This document shows, piece by piece, positions 6,095 through 12,618 of a stretch of DNA of 12,898 nt. Every line of letters begins with the position of its first letter. Position 1 is the first letter of the stretch. Source of the DNA: Oscillospiraceae bacterium (GTDB lineage Bacteria; Bacillota_A; Clostridia; Oscillospirales; Oscillospiraceae); NCBI GenBank assembly GCA_017415945.1, contig JAFQDR010000100.1, forward strand, positions 1-12,898. The letters are read 5' to 3'. The notes beneath the pieces are model-generated. The model did no database searches. It was not told the DNA's origin and saw nothing but the letters and a program-made list of their open reading frames with translations. The translations under genes and the position numbers were made by a program.

Positions 6095-7405
6095 TTATTT
6101 GAGGCGGTACTTCTTATTAACGCCTCGCCCTATTGTGACAATCAAATCAGCTTCGCACATTTGGCGTGCCACAAGATATGCACGAGTACGCTTTACATTC
6201 AAAAGTTCCTGCAATTCTTCCTCCCCGATTTCACCGTATTCCGAGAGATAATCAAGAACGGTTTTCATCTGGGGGGTAATAGCCGGGGGTGTATTTATTG
6301 CAGAATTCTGCTTATTTTCCGCAAGCACATCGGTTGCGTTTGTGTTAGGCAGCACAATTTTGAAAGCATTGTTCGTTGCTTCGATGATGGGCTGAGCTGA
6401 GCAGTTTTCATACAGCTTGAAAATACGGCGAATGCCGGTGCCATAGCTTTCAATTAGCCGCAGACGATGGAATATCTCTGCAAGCTTTTTATTTCTTGGC
6501 TGAGATACACCGATACGTATATCTTCGGTGGAAAGACCGGGCAGCAGACCACCGAGAGAAATAAATTCCATTTTGCTGTCATTGACGTTGATAATTATAC
6601 TGCCGCTGAAACTGTAATCCCGATGCACAAGGGCGTTGAGAAGTGCTTCACGAATGGCTTCTTCGGGGTAATCCTGCTTATCTGTACGCACAACTCCCTT
6701 AATAACGGACGCAGTTTTATTGCACAGAGCAAGATAATTTACTGCGTTCTCAAACTGATTGAAAACGGAGCCACTAAACTCCTTACTATCTCGGAACTCC
6801 GTACAAAATTCATCTTTGAATACAGCAATCTTTGTAGTATGAAGGCATTGGTCGGAAAGAAGCATAGCGAGATTTGTAAAAACATCGTTTTGCGTGATGC
6901 CCAATGCCCTATACTTTTCAACGGAAAACTCCACACCGTACCGCTGAAAAGCGGTTCTTGCAGCATCAAAGGTCAATTCTTGTTCAAGGCAACGGGTATC
7001 TTCGTAATTGTCACCGTCAGACTCTTTTATCATTCTGCGAATTTGTTCGGGAGATGCTTGTACGCTGGATGTGCCCTGACGGACGTAAATCCCTGTCGGC
7101 TTCATTCCTCTGGATTTCAGATAATAAGGCTTGTAGCTGCCTTCTCCAACTTCAATACGGATCACCTTGTTATCTTGCAAAACGTATTTAATGAACATAG
7201 TAACATCCGGCTGGATTGCATCACGGATGCCGTTTGTAATTCTCGTGTAGGTTTCATCCACATCGTCAAGACCTACAGCGTTGCCATTGTCATCAATACC
7301 GACATAGATAACGCCCCCGTCTGTGTTTGCAAAAGCAATGACTTCTTTGTAAATATCATCCACCATTTGCAGCTTAAATTCGATATTCTCAGATTCAAAA
7401 ATCAT
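6095..7405 (-). CDS. AlbA_2 / HATPase_c_4 ATP-binding protein, putative regulator
   Basis: I choose the ATG giving MIFESENIEFK (436 aa), with GAGAGGTG upstream; a GTG three codons earlier (7414) lies inside that binding site. Domains in order: an AlbA_2 (Schlafen AAA_4) domain at about residues 1-125, marked by ESENIEFK, EVIAFANTDGG and IYVGIDDNG; a middle region; a GHKL-type HATPase_c_4 domain with EAIREALLNALVHRDY and the late SYGTGIRRI loop at about 245-340; and a C-terminal winged helix (about 370-436, EELQELLNVKRTRAYLVARQM). Such proteins are often misnamed RecG-like helicases, but they have no helicase motifs. The winged helix and the operator-rich promoter just upstream suggest an autoregulating transcription factor; this is inference. 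Confidence 0.88.
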   Translation of the reverse strand: MIFESENIEFKLQMVDDIYKEVIAFANTDGGVIYVGIDDNGNAVGLDDVDETYTRITNGIRDAIQPDVTMFIKYVLQDNKVIRIEVGEGSYKPYYLKSRGMKPTGIYVRQGTSSVQASPEQIRRMIKESDGDNYEDTRCLEQELTFDAARTAFQRYGVEFSVEKYRALGITQNDVFTNLAMLLSDQCLHTTKIAVFKDEFCTEFRDSKEFSGSVFNQFENAVNYLALCNKTASVIKGVVRTDKQDYPEEAIREALLNALVHRDYSFSGSIIINVNDSKMEFISLGGLLPGLSTEDIRIGVSQPRNKKLAEIFHRLRLIESYGTGIRRIFKLYENCSAQPIIEATNNAFKIVLPNTNATDVLAENKQNSAINTPPAITPQMKTVLDYLSEYGEIGEEELQELLNVKRTRAYLVARQMCEADLIVTIGRGVNKKYRLK

Positions 7406-7409
7406 AGGA

Positions 7410-7508
7410 TTCACCTCTCATAATTCATTATCCATATTATACCCGATAAATTCACTTTTGTCAACATTCACGAGTGAATATTCACCTTTTATTCACTTTC
7501 GATGTGAA
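7410..7508. promoter_or_regulatory. TTCAC/GTGAA operator cluster
   Basis: Seven copies of TTCAC or its complement GTGAA lie within 99 bp: TTCAC at 7410-7414, 7451-7455, 7467-7471, 7481-7485 and 7492-7496, and GTGAA at 7474-7478 and 7504-7508. The core 7466-7485 reads ATTCAC-GA-GTGAAT-ATTCAC and contains a perfect 12-bp palindrome GTGAATATTCAC at 7474-7485. The core abuts the upstream edge of the -35 box of the leftward promoter, and another copy lies between its -35 and -10 boxes. A further GTGAA at 7555-7559 lies nearer the rightward promoter. This is the pattern of a cooperative repressor or activator site. The AlbA_2 protein is the obvious candidate ligand, but that is untested. Confidence 0.65.
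7436..7464 (-). promoter_or_regulatory. Consensus sigma-A promoter for leftward operon
   Basis: On the minus strand the -35 box TTGACA (complement of 7459-7464) and the -10 box TATAAT (complement of 7436-7441) are both perfect matches, separated by exactly 17 bp. Transcription should start near 7428 and gives a short leader before the AlbA_2 gene. It is the only strong promoter seen for the whole leftward gene run. Confidence 0.85.
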
Positions 7509-7562
7509 CAATTGACGTCTTTCTGCTGTTTTATTTACTCTGAGAATTTTCTATGTGAAAAA

Positions 7563-7584
7563 ATTGGCTGCATGCTTAGCCAAT
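7563..7584. promoter_or_regulatory. Inverted repeat upstream of rightward promoter
   Basis: ATTGGCT at 7563-7569 and AGCCAAT at 7578-7584 form a perfect 7-bp inverted repeat with an 8-bp centre holding GCATGC. It ends 4 bp before the -35 box of the rightward promoter, which fits an activator or repressor site. It has no U-tract and is not a good terminator. Confidence 0.45.
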
Positions 7585-7588
7585 CATA

Positions 7589-7617
7589 TTGACAAATCAG
7601 CACCTTTGTGATATACT
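7589..7617 (+). promoter_or_regulatory. Sigma-A promoter for rightward operon
   Basis: TTGACA at 7589-7594 and TATACT at 7612-7617 are separated by 17 bp. Transcription should start near 7624, so the first gene at 7913 would have a leader of about 290 nt. No other convincing promoter is visible between here and the first gene. Confidence 0.8.
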
Positions 7618-7632
7618 ATATCTTGTAATTGC

Positions 7633-7678
7633 ACTTCTGCTATCTACTTTATGTAGTGAGCAACGCGAAAGCGTAAGT
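7633..7678 (+). ncRNA. Candidate three-way junction RNA in leader
   Basis: Three stems fit together with almost no unpaired bases. ACTT 7633-7636 pairs with AAGT 7675-7678. TGCT 7638-7641 pairs with AGCA 7659-7662, and after a 2x2 internal loop CTAC 7644-7647 pairs with GTAG 7653-7656. ACGC 7663-7666 pairs with GCGT 7671-7674, closed by a GAAA tetraloop. It starts about 10 nt after the predicted transcription start and is followed by two terminators, so it looks like the sensing or antisense part of a leader RNA. It matches no riboswitch class that I can recall, and the closing helix is only 4 bp. Confidence 0.45.
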
Positions 7679-7694
7679 TTAAGTTTGTATTATA

Positions 7695-7745
7695 GCCATA
7701 GGATTGCTGTGTCCATTTACGGGCGCAGAGTTCTGTGGCTTTTTT
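7695..7745 (+). terminator. Intrinsic terminator 1 in leader
   Basis: GCCATAG 7695-7701 pairs with CTGTGGC 7733-7739, and inside it TGTGTCC 7708-7714 pairs with GGGCGCA 7721-7727 around a 6-nt loop. A run of six T follows at 7740-7745, then TTTTT after a single G. It lies about 70 nt after the predicted start, so it would either end a small RNA of about 120 nt or attenuate the downstream operon. Confidence 0.75.
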
Positions 7746-7781
7746 GTTTTTGCTGACAAAGCAGCTCCGTCGTGAGCAATC

Positions 7782-7831
7782 AAGGAAGGGATTCGTCACA
7801 CCTGATCGGTGGGCGCTGCCTTCCTTTTTTT
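7782..7831 (+). terminator. Intrinsic terminator 2 in leader
   Basis: AAGGAAGG 7782-7789 pairs perfectly with CCTTCCTT 7819-7826, with an inner CACC/GGTG stem (7799-7802 with 7808-7811). The 3' arm runs into a T-tract (7825-7831). GCAGC at 7761-7765 is complementary to GCTGC at 7815-7819 and could compete with the base of this hairpin, as an anti-terminator would. It is the second terminator in series ahead of the first rightward gene. Confidence 0.7.
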
Positions 7832-7837
7832 ATTTTG

Positions 7838-7888
7838 CCTATCAGCCGGTTTCGGCTTAGGAAATATATTAAAACTCCAACACGGAGT
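7838..7888 (+). other. Two further leader hairpins before first gene
   Basis: Hairpin A: CCTA 7838-7841 with TAGG 7858-7861 around AGCCG 7844-7848 with CGGCT 7853-7857. Hairpin B: ACTCC 7874-7878 with GGAGT 7884-7888. Hairpin B would hide a GGAG sequence but lies upstream of the real ribosome binding site (AAAGGTGG, about 7897-7904), so its role is unclear. Confidence 0.4.
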
Positions 7889-7912
7889 AAAAAAGAAAGG
7901 TGGCATACACAA

Positions 7913-9058
7913 ATGAACGAAACGGCAAAAATCTACTCAGACAACTACGGTGCAGTGTTCGCGGAGGAGCGAGGCTTTCTCGACTTCCTTACGGAACGGG
8001 CTGACAATGCTTGGTGGAAAAAGGAACCGGTAAAGGACATCAGCTTTATGGCGATGGACGACGGCTCAGATGATACCGACAGTGTCATGGACGAGTACGA
8101 AGCAAACGGCAAGAAGGATATTCTTACCGACACAATGGAAAACACAAGACTGCTCCTCAAGGCGCAGGATAAGTGTTATCCGGTGAGAAGCTGCGCAATC
8201 AAGACGATTCTTGAACGCGCCCGCATCTCAGGCAATGCTCTCAGCAAGGTGGAAAAACCGGTGCTTGCAAAAATCCTCAACTACTGTCTGAACGTAACAA
8301 GCGGCAACGCTTTACTTCGTTTTAGCGAGGAAAAGATTTCTGCACTGCACGGCGGCGATGACTCAGAGTATGCAATTTTGGAGATCCCCCTGCTCTTTCG
8401 TGAAATGGCGGATTACCTCAATGCAGCTTACCCCGGGTGTCGTTTTTCCGGTGCGTCCTACGATCATTCCATCGTTACTGCGGTTTGGAATATCGAACAG
8501 GACTCACTGCTCGACACCTACAAAGAAATGCTGGATGACTACGGTATCAATTGTGACGACATGAAGCCTGCACTCAGACTGACAACGTCAGATGTGGGAA
8601 TCAGCGGTGCAAACATCTACCCGATGCTCCTCAGCGGATCAAAACAGAAGGTCATAACCCTCGGCAGCCCGCTCAAACTGGAGCACAAAGGCGGTGCGGA
8701 CCTTGATAAGTTCAAGGCTCAGCTCCCGATGATTTATGCTCAGTATTCAGTGGCGCTTAACAATTTGATGGGCCTTCTCAAAATTGAGATCGAACACCCC
8801 ATCAGCTGCATGCTCGGCGTCTGCAAGAGACTTGGTATTCCCAAGAAGCTTTCCTATGACGCGGCAGTACTTTTTGAGGGACAGAACGGTGACGGTCCGT
8901 GTACGGCACATGATATTTACTACGGCATTTCCGAAGTGATATTCATGATGCAGTGTAACGGAGAGTCCGGCTCGCGAATTGCACAGATGGAGGAAAATGT
9001 TGCGCGCGCTTTCAAGGTGCGCTGGCATGATTACGACATCCCCGAATTTAAGTGGTGA
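7913..9058 (+). CDS. Conserved hypothetical protein of mobile-element type, weakly DUF932-like
   Basis: I place the start at the ATG giving MNETAKIY (381 aa), because GAAAGGTGG lies about 8 nt upstream; an in-frame GTG at 7772 would run the frame through terminator 2 and is rejected. The protein is soluble, with no signal peptide or membrane segment. Notable stretches are LLLKAQDKCYPVRSCAIKTILERA (about residues 80-105), then ALLRFSEEKISALHGGDDSEYAIL, a GASYDHSIVTAVWNI segment and, later, LTTSDVGISGANIYPMLL. The layout recalls DUF932-type phage/plasmid proteins, but the similarity is weak and judged by eye. I recognise it as a recurring hypothetical protein of Firmicute accessory regions. It is first in the rightward operon and is followed 8 bp later by the 60-aa gene. 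Confidence 0.8.
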   Translation: MNETAKIYSDNYGAVFAEERGFLDFLTERADNAWWKKEPVKDISFMAMDDGSDDTDSVMDEYEANGKKDILTDTMENTRLLLKAQDKCYPVRSCAIKTILERARISGNALSKVEKPVLAKILNYCLNVTSGNALLRFSEEKISALHGGDDSEYAILEIPLLFREMADYLNAAYPGCRFSGASYDHSIVTAVWNIEQDSLLDTYKEMLDDYGINCDDMKPALRLTTSDVGISGANIYPMLLSGSKQKVITLGSPLKLEHKGGADLDKFKAQLPMIYAQYSVALNNLMGLLKIEIEHPISCMLGVCKRLGIPKKLSYDAAVLFEGQNGDGPCTAHDIYYGISEVIFMMQCNGESGSRIAQMEENVARAFKVRWHDYDIPEFKW

Positions 9059-9066
9059 GGTGCGGA

Positions 9067-9249
9067 ATGAAAATTGAAAAGCATGAAAGCACAAAGGTCG
9101 TTCAACTATTCTGGGACGACCTTTCTGCATCTGCAAAGGAAGAATTACTGAAGCTGCTGGGTGACAACGGAAACTATGATGTTTTCCCAATTGCTCAGTT
9201 TGAATTTGAGGAGGATGAAGATGAAAACAGGAATCATTCGCAGAGTTGA
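9067..9249 (+). CDS. Small acidic hypothetical protein
   Basis: The ATG giving MKIEKHES (60 aa) has GAGGTG 6 nt upstream, in the last codons of the preceding gene. The protein contains LFWDDLSASAKEELLKLLGDNGNYDVFPIAQFEF and then a run of Glu and Asp. WDDL...GDNGNYDVFPI is a pattern I know from short proteins in Firmicute integrative elements, function unknown. Its 3' end overlaps the AbrB gene by 29 bp, and the ribosome binding site of AbrB (GAGGAGG 9208-9214) lies inside it, encoding part of its acidic tail. The two are likely translationally coupled. Confidence 0.65.
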   Translation: MKIEKHESTKVVQLFWDDLSASAKEELLKLLGDNGNYDVFPIAQFEFEEDEDENRNHSQS

Positions 9250-9742
9250 TGATCTCGGACGAATCGTGATACCGAAGGAAGTTCGACGCGCTCTACATAT
9301 CGGTGAAGGAGATCCGCTTGAAATTTCCACAAGCGGAAGAAATATTGTCCTCACACCTTACGAATTACTTTCTGAAATGGATTACATTCTGACGCCCTGT
9401 GTTGAAGCACTATCTGCTCATAAAGATATGGTTATCATAACCACAAAGGACAGAGTGCTTCGATCTACAGTATGTGATGTTCATCGGGACACACCGCTTA
9501 CGGCGTGGCTCATGGATGTAATTCAGACACGAAAGGAATTTTTACCTGCGGATAACACCAACCATTACGGGGAGAAGGTTCTTTACACTGTGAAAGCTGT
9601 TCTTCCCGTCGTTTCTTGCGGTGATTTATTCGGCTCTGTTGTGGTGCTGAGCAACGACTCGGAATCCATTGAGGATGCACAGCTGCAGCGAGCGCGGTTT
9701 GTCGCCGAAATTCTCAGAAAGGCGGCGGACACGATCGCATGA
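9221..9742 (+). CDS. SpoVT/AbrB-type transcriptional regulator
   Basis: I start at the ATG giving MKTGIIRRVDDLGR (173 aa), 6 nt after GAGGAGG; the ATG two codons earlier is too close to that site. The first ~48 residues are an AbrB/SpoVT swapped-hairpin DNA-binding domain (GRIVIPKEVRRALHIGEGDPLEI). The rest (about 50-173) is a GAF-like C-terminal domain as in SpoVT (178 aa in Bacillus), including VKAVLPVVSCGDLFGSVVVLS. SpoVT tunes forespore genes; an extra copy in an accessory operon more probably regulates that element or responds to growth stage (inference). Its stop overlaps the start of the next gene by 4 bp (ATGA). Confidence 0.92.
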   Translation: MKTGIIRRVDDLGRIVIPKEVRRALHIGEGDPLEISTSGRNIVLTPYELLSEMDYILTPCVEALSAHKDMVIITTKDRVLRSTVCDVHRDTPLTAWLMDVIQTRKEFLPADNTNHYGEKVLYTVKAVLPVVSCGDLFGSVVVLSNDSESIEDAQLQRARFVAEILRKAADTIA

Positions 9743-10317
9743 GCATAACCTATGAAATAAAGAACGTATCAAGCGGCGAAGAAATTGCTGAAAATTTTGG
9801 CGGTCTGTATCTGAACCGATACCATACCGGTCACAAAAAAGTATATGAAAGCCTGTTTTCAGAACGTAAGGAGCTGCAGTACAACTTCACCTTGCTATGC
9901 ATTGAGTGGCTTCTCACTGTCGGTGAAAGCAATACCTTCGATGCCCGCAATGAAGCAACTGTTCAGATTGGCAGACGGATGAAAGCATCCTGCAAATTCA
10001 ACGGTCTGTCCTACCGTATGTTCAAAGGCTATACATATGCCGGCGTATTTGCGCTTGATATTGATGATTTCGGAAGCGTCTCAATTCTTCTGAAGCATTT
10101 TTTGAATACAGGCGTAATGCTTGGGATCTTGAAGAAGGAAGCGAAAGCATTCTGCCAAACGATGATCCGGGAACATAAGACCATTCAGCAGAACCTTACA
10201 CGTTTTTGCTTTGATTGGTTCGCATTTCTGGAAGAACACAGCGGCGGTTCCGGTGCGATGCAGTACAGGTTAGCGCGATTGGCTTTACAATTTCGCAAAC
10301 CATTGCCATATATCTGA
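9739..10317 (+). CDS. Hypothetical helical protein with internal duplication
   Basis: This 192-aa soluble protein has no recognisable domain. Two segments about 103 residues apart resemble each other: LQYNFTLLCIEW (46-57) and IQQNLTRFCFDW (149-160), each followed by similar acidic and then basic residues ending in IGRRM or LARLAL. The two halves may be tandem helical repeats. The gene starts inside the AbrB stop (ATGA overlap), so it is translationally coupled. Between the repeats lies a glycine/tyrosine stretch (YRMFKGYTYAGVFALDIDDFG). The function is unknown. Confidence 0.7.
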   Translation: MSITYEIKNVSSGEEIAENFGGLYLNRYHTGHKKVYESLFSERKELQYNFTLLCIEWLLTVGESNTFDARNEATVQIGRRMKASCKFNGLSYRMFKGYTYAGVFALDIDDFGSVSILLKHFLNTGVMLGILKKEAKAFCQTMIREHKTIQQNLTRFCFDWFAFLEEHSGGSGAMQYRLARLALQFRKPLPYI

Positions 10318-10333
10318 GAAAGGAGGGAGAATA

Positions 10334-10576
10334 TTGAAGAAGGAAAAGACCATCATCGGAACTCTTGTGGTGCCGATAACAGTCGGACAGCCTGCACTCA
10401 TACTGGATCATGGTAATCATCTGCAGACATCAGTTGTACAATCGATCCATCACAGAAGTGGTCGGCTTATCGTATTCGAGACATTGAATACGATCTATCG
10501 GCTGAATATCGACTCCTCTGCCGAGCGCAGAAAGAAACGCAATTTTTTACTGAATGCGATTTTACTCAAAAAATGA
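10334..10576 (+). CDS. Small hypothetical protein, TTG start
   Basis: This 80-aa protein starts at TTG (10334-10336), 7 nt after a strong AGGAGG (10321-10326), so the non-ATG start is well supported. It reads GTLVVPITVGQPALIL, then a variable turn and QTSVVQSI, then RLIVFETLNTIYRLNI and a basic tail (SAERRKKRN). The TSVV...FETLNTxYxL pattern recurs in short proteins of Firmicute mobile elements; a small beta-barrel is likely but unproven. It ends 13 bp before ligA. Positions 10469-10494 inside it contain a perfect 9-bp inverted repeat. Confidence 0.7.
   Translation: MKKEKTIIGTLVVPITVGQPALILDHGNHLQTSVVQSIHHRSGRLIVFETLNTIYRLNIDSSAERRKKRNFLLNAILLKK
10469..10494 (+). repeat. 9-bp perfect inverted repeat inside the 80-aa gene
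   Basis: ATCGTATTC 10469-10477 and GAATACGAT 10486-10494 are perfect inverse complements around an 8-nt spacer. The repeat lies ~95 nt upstream of the ligA start and could be a stem in the mRNA or a protein-binding site. It is in coding sequence with no U-tract, so it is not a terminator. Confidence 0.4.
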
Positions 10577-10589
10577 AAGGAACAAAAAC

Positions 10590-12602
10590 ATGACACAGAA
10601 AATTGAAAGAATCCGCGAGCTGACAACTCAGCTCAACACCTACCGCAACGAATATTATAATCTGGGCGAGCCGTCTGTTTCCGATGCCGTGTATGACCGT
10701 CTTTTTGACGAACTTGCAAAGCTTGAGAATGAGACCGAAGTGTTCATGGCGAACTCCCCTACCCGTACTGTCGGATATCCGGCTGTATCGGATCTGGAGA
10801 AGGTGCGTCATGAGATTCCCCTGCTTTCTCTCGACAAAACGAAATCCGTGGAGGAACTGCTTGAATTCTGCAAAGGCAGACGGATGAATCTCTCCAACAA
10901 GCTGGACGGACTGACTACCGAAATCATTTATGAGGATGGTAAACTGGTACGTCTCTCTACTCGCGGAGACGGTGATATCGGTGAAGATGTTACGCACAAT
11001 GCCCGTGCGATCTCCGGCATTCCGCAGAGTATTCCTTATAAGGAACGCCTCGTGGTTGTCGGTGAGAGCCTGATCCGGAACAGTGATTTTGAGCGTTTGA
11101 AGAAAGTGCTTCTTGACAGTAGTGGTAAGCCATACAAAAACAGCCGAAATCTTGCTGCCGGTTCGATCCGACTGCACGATTCTTCGGTCTGCGCACAGCG
11201 CTGTCTGCATTTTATTCCGTTCGGCATCAATGAAGGGCTTGATGATGTTGTGGATATTCCCGACAGTAAACAGTCCAAGCTCGTAAAGTTGACCGAATTC
11301 GGATTTGACAAGGTTCGTACCGTTCAATTTGAAACGATCGATGCAGCAACGATGGAGAATTATCTGGAGGTTTTGAAGCAAAATGCTGCAGATGCTGATT
11401 TGCCGATCGACGGACAGGTGCTCTCTTTTGATGAGATCGCGTACTCCAAAACCTGCGGCAGAACAGGACACCATTTTAAGGATGGCATTGCGTTTAAGTA
11501 TGAGGATGACCTGTTTGAAACAGTGCTTCGTGAGGTTCGATGGACACCGACACGTACCGGAGAAATTTCTGCTGTTGCTATTTTTGATGCGGTAGAGATT
11601 GACGGATGTGAGGTTCAGCGAGCTACGCTGCATAATGTATCCTTCATTGAGAATCTGGAGCTGATGATCGGCGACAGAATTCTGGTAAGCAAACGGAATC
11701 AGATCATCCCTCATGTGGAAGCGAATCTGACCATGGGGCACTATGATGAACAGCTGATGATACCCAAAACCTGTCCTTGCTGCGGCAAGCCAACACGCAT
11801 TGGGATCACAAAACTGTCCGCAGGAAACGGCGAAGTAAGAGAAATCAAAACGCTCTACTGCGACAATCCCGACTGTGATACACAGCGTCTCCGTCAGTTC
11901 GTTCATTTTGTGAGCAAAAAGGCAATGGACATTGAAGGACTGTCCCAAGCAACGCTTGAGAAATTCATCTCCTGCGGCTGGCTTGACACCTTTATGGACA
12001 TTTACACGCTTGATACGCACAAGGATAAAATTGTGGCAATGGAAGGCTTCGGAGAAAAGTCATGGCAGCGTCTTTGGAATGCCATTCAGACGAGCCGTAA
12101 TACTACCTTCGAGAAATATCTGATTTCAATGGATATTCCGATGATCGGCAGTAATGCGAGCAAAGCTCTGAGCCGTCAATTTGGAGGCAGTCCGGATAGC
12201 TTCCTGGATGCAGTGGACAATGGCTTTGATTTCACCGTCCTGCCCGATTTCGGCACCGTTTTGAATGACAATATCCACGACTGGTTTGAGGTCGAGGAAA
12301 ATCGTACACTTTGGAAAGAACTTCAAAAATTTATGAATATGAAAGAGGAAATGATCATGGAAAACAAGAACAGCACATTCGCAGGAACGACCATCGTTGT
12401 AACCGGTAAGGTTGAACCCTACAGCAGAAACGAAATCAACGCTAAGATTGAATCTCTCGGGGCAAAAGCCGGAAGCTCGGTATCGAAGAACACGAATTAT
12501 CTCGTCTGCGGTGAGAACGCCGGCAGTAAGCTCGCCAAGGCTAAGGAACTGGGTGTAACCATCCTGACTCCTGCGGAGTTCTTCGCGATGATCGGCGAAT
12601 AA
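10590..12602 (+). CDS. ligA: NAD+-dependent DNA ligase, divergent copy
   Basis: This 670-aa protein seals DNA nicks using NAD+. I choose the ATG giving MTQKIERI (AAAGGA ~8 nt upstream) over an earlier one at 10554. Domain Ia has Y22, D32, Y35 and D36, at the same numbers as in E. coli LigA. The adenylation domain has the AMP-accepting lysine in KLDG (K104) and STRGDG. An OB fold (RATLHN, VSKRNQIIPHV), a zinc finger (C395, C398, C424, C429), helix-hairpin-helix repeats and a C-terminal BRCT domain (~595-670) follow. All parts are present, but the segment before KLDG is ~10 residues shorter than in E. coli and the usual ELK is SNK, so the adenine-contacting glutamate (E113) is a serine. Probably a second, element-borne ligase. 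Confidence 0.93.
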   Translation: MTQKIERIRELTTQLNTYRNEYYNLGEPSVSDAVYDRLFDELAKLENETEVFMANSPTRTVGYPAVSDLEKVRHEIPLLSLDKTKSVEELLEFCKGRRMNLSNKLDGLTTEIIYEDGKLVRLSTRGDGDIGEDVTHNARAISGIPQSIPYKERLVVVGESLIRNSDFERLKKVLLDSSGKPYKNSRNLAAGSIRLHDSSVCAQRCLHFIPFGINEGLDDVVDIPDSKQSKLVKLTEFGFDKVRTVQFETIDAATMENYLEVLKQNAADADLPIDGQVLSFDEIAYSKTCGRTGHHFKDGIAFKYEDDLFETVLREVRWTPTRTGEISAVAIFDAVEIDGCEVQRATLHNVSFIENLELMIGDRILVSKRNQIIPHVEANLTMGHYDEQLMIPKTCPCCGKPTRIGITKLSAGNGEVREIKTLYCDNPDCDTQRLRQFVHFVSKKAMDIEGLSQATLEKFISCGWLDTFMDIYTLDTHKDKIVAMEGFGEKSWQRLWNAIQTSRNTTFEKYLISMDIPMIGSNASKALSRQFGGSPDSFLDAVDNGFDFTVLPDFGTVLNDNIHDWFEVEENRTLWKELQKFMNMKEEMIMENKNSTFAGTTIVVTGKVEPYSRNEINAKIESLGAKAGSSVSKNTNYLVCGENAGSKLAKAKELGVTILTPAEFFAMIGE

Positions 12603-12618
12603 AGAAAGATTTATGTTT

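Noticed and set aside
6095..7405. RecG-like ATP-dependent DNA helicase
   Set aside because: Proteins of this layout are often given that name, but no Walker A/DEAD helicase motifs are present; the ATP site is of the GHKL type.
6467..7423. 318-codon open frame on the plus strand opposite the AlbA_2 gene
   Set aside because: The minus strand encodes a recognisable AlbA_2/HATPase protein; the plus frame has no ribosome binding site or family pattern.
7512..7540. Second rightward promoter starting with TTGACG at 7512
   Set aside because: The matching -10 (TTACTC) is poor; the TTGACA-17-TATACT promoter at 7589 is far better.
7633..7678. Hammerhead ribozyme or purine riboswitch
   Set aside because: A three-way junction and a GAAA loop are present, but the hammerhead CUGANGA core and the purine-riboswitch loop and junction bases are missing.
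7772..7912. N-terminal extension of the 381-aa protein starting at GTG 7772
   Set aside because: It would translate straight through terminator 2 and the leader hairpins, has no ribosome binding site, and the ATG at 7913 has a good one.
10566..12020. 484-codon open frame on the minus strand opposite ligA
   Set aside because: It is antisense to a clearly coding ligase with all motifs; its product has low-complexity, shadow-like composition and no domain.
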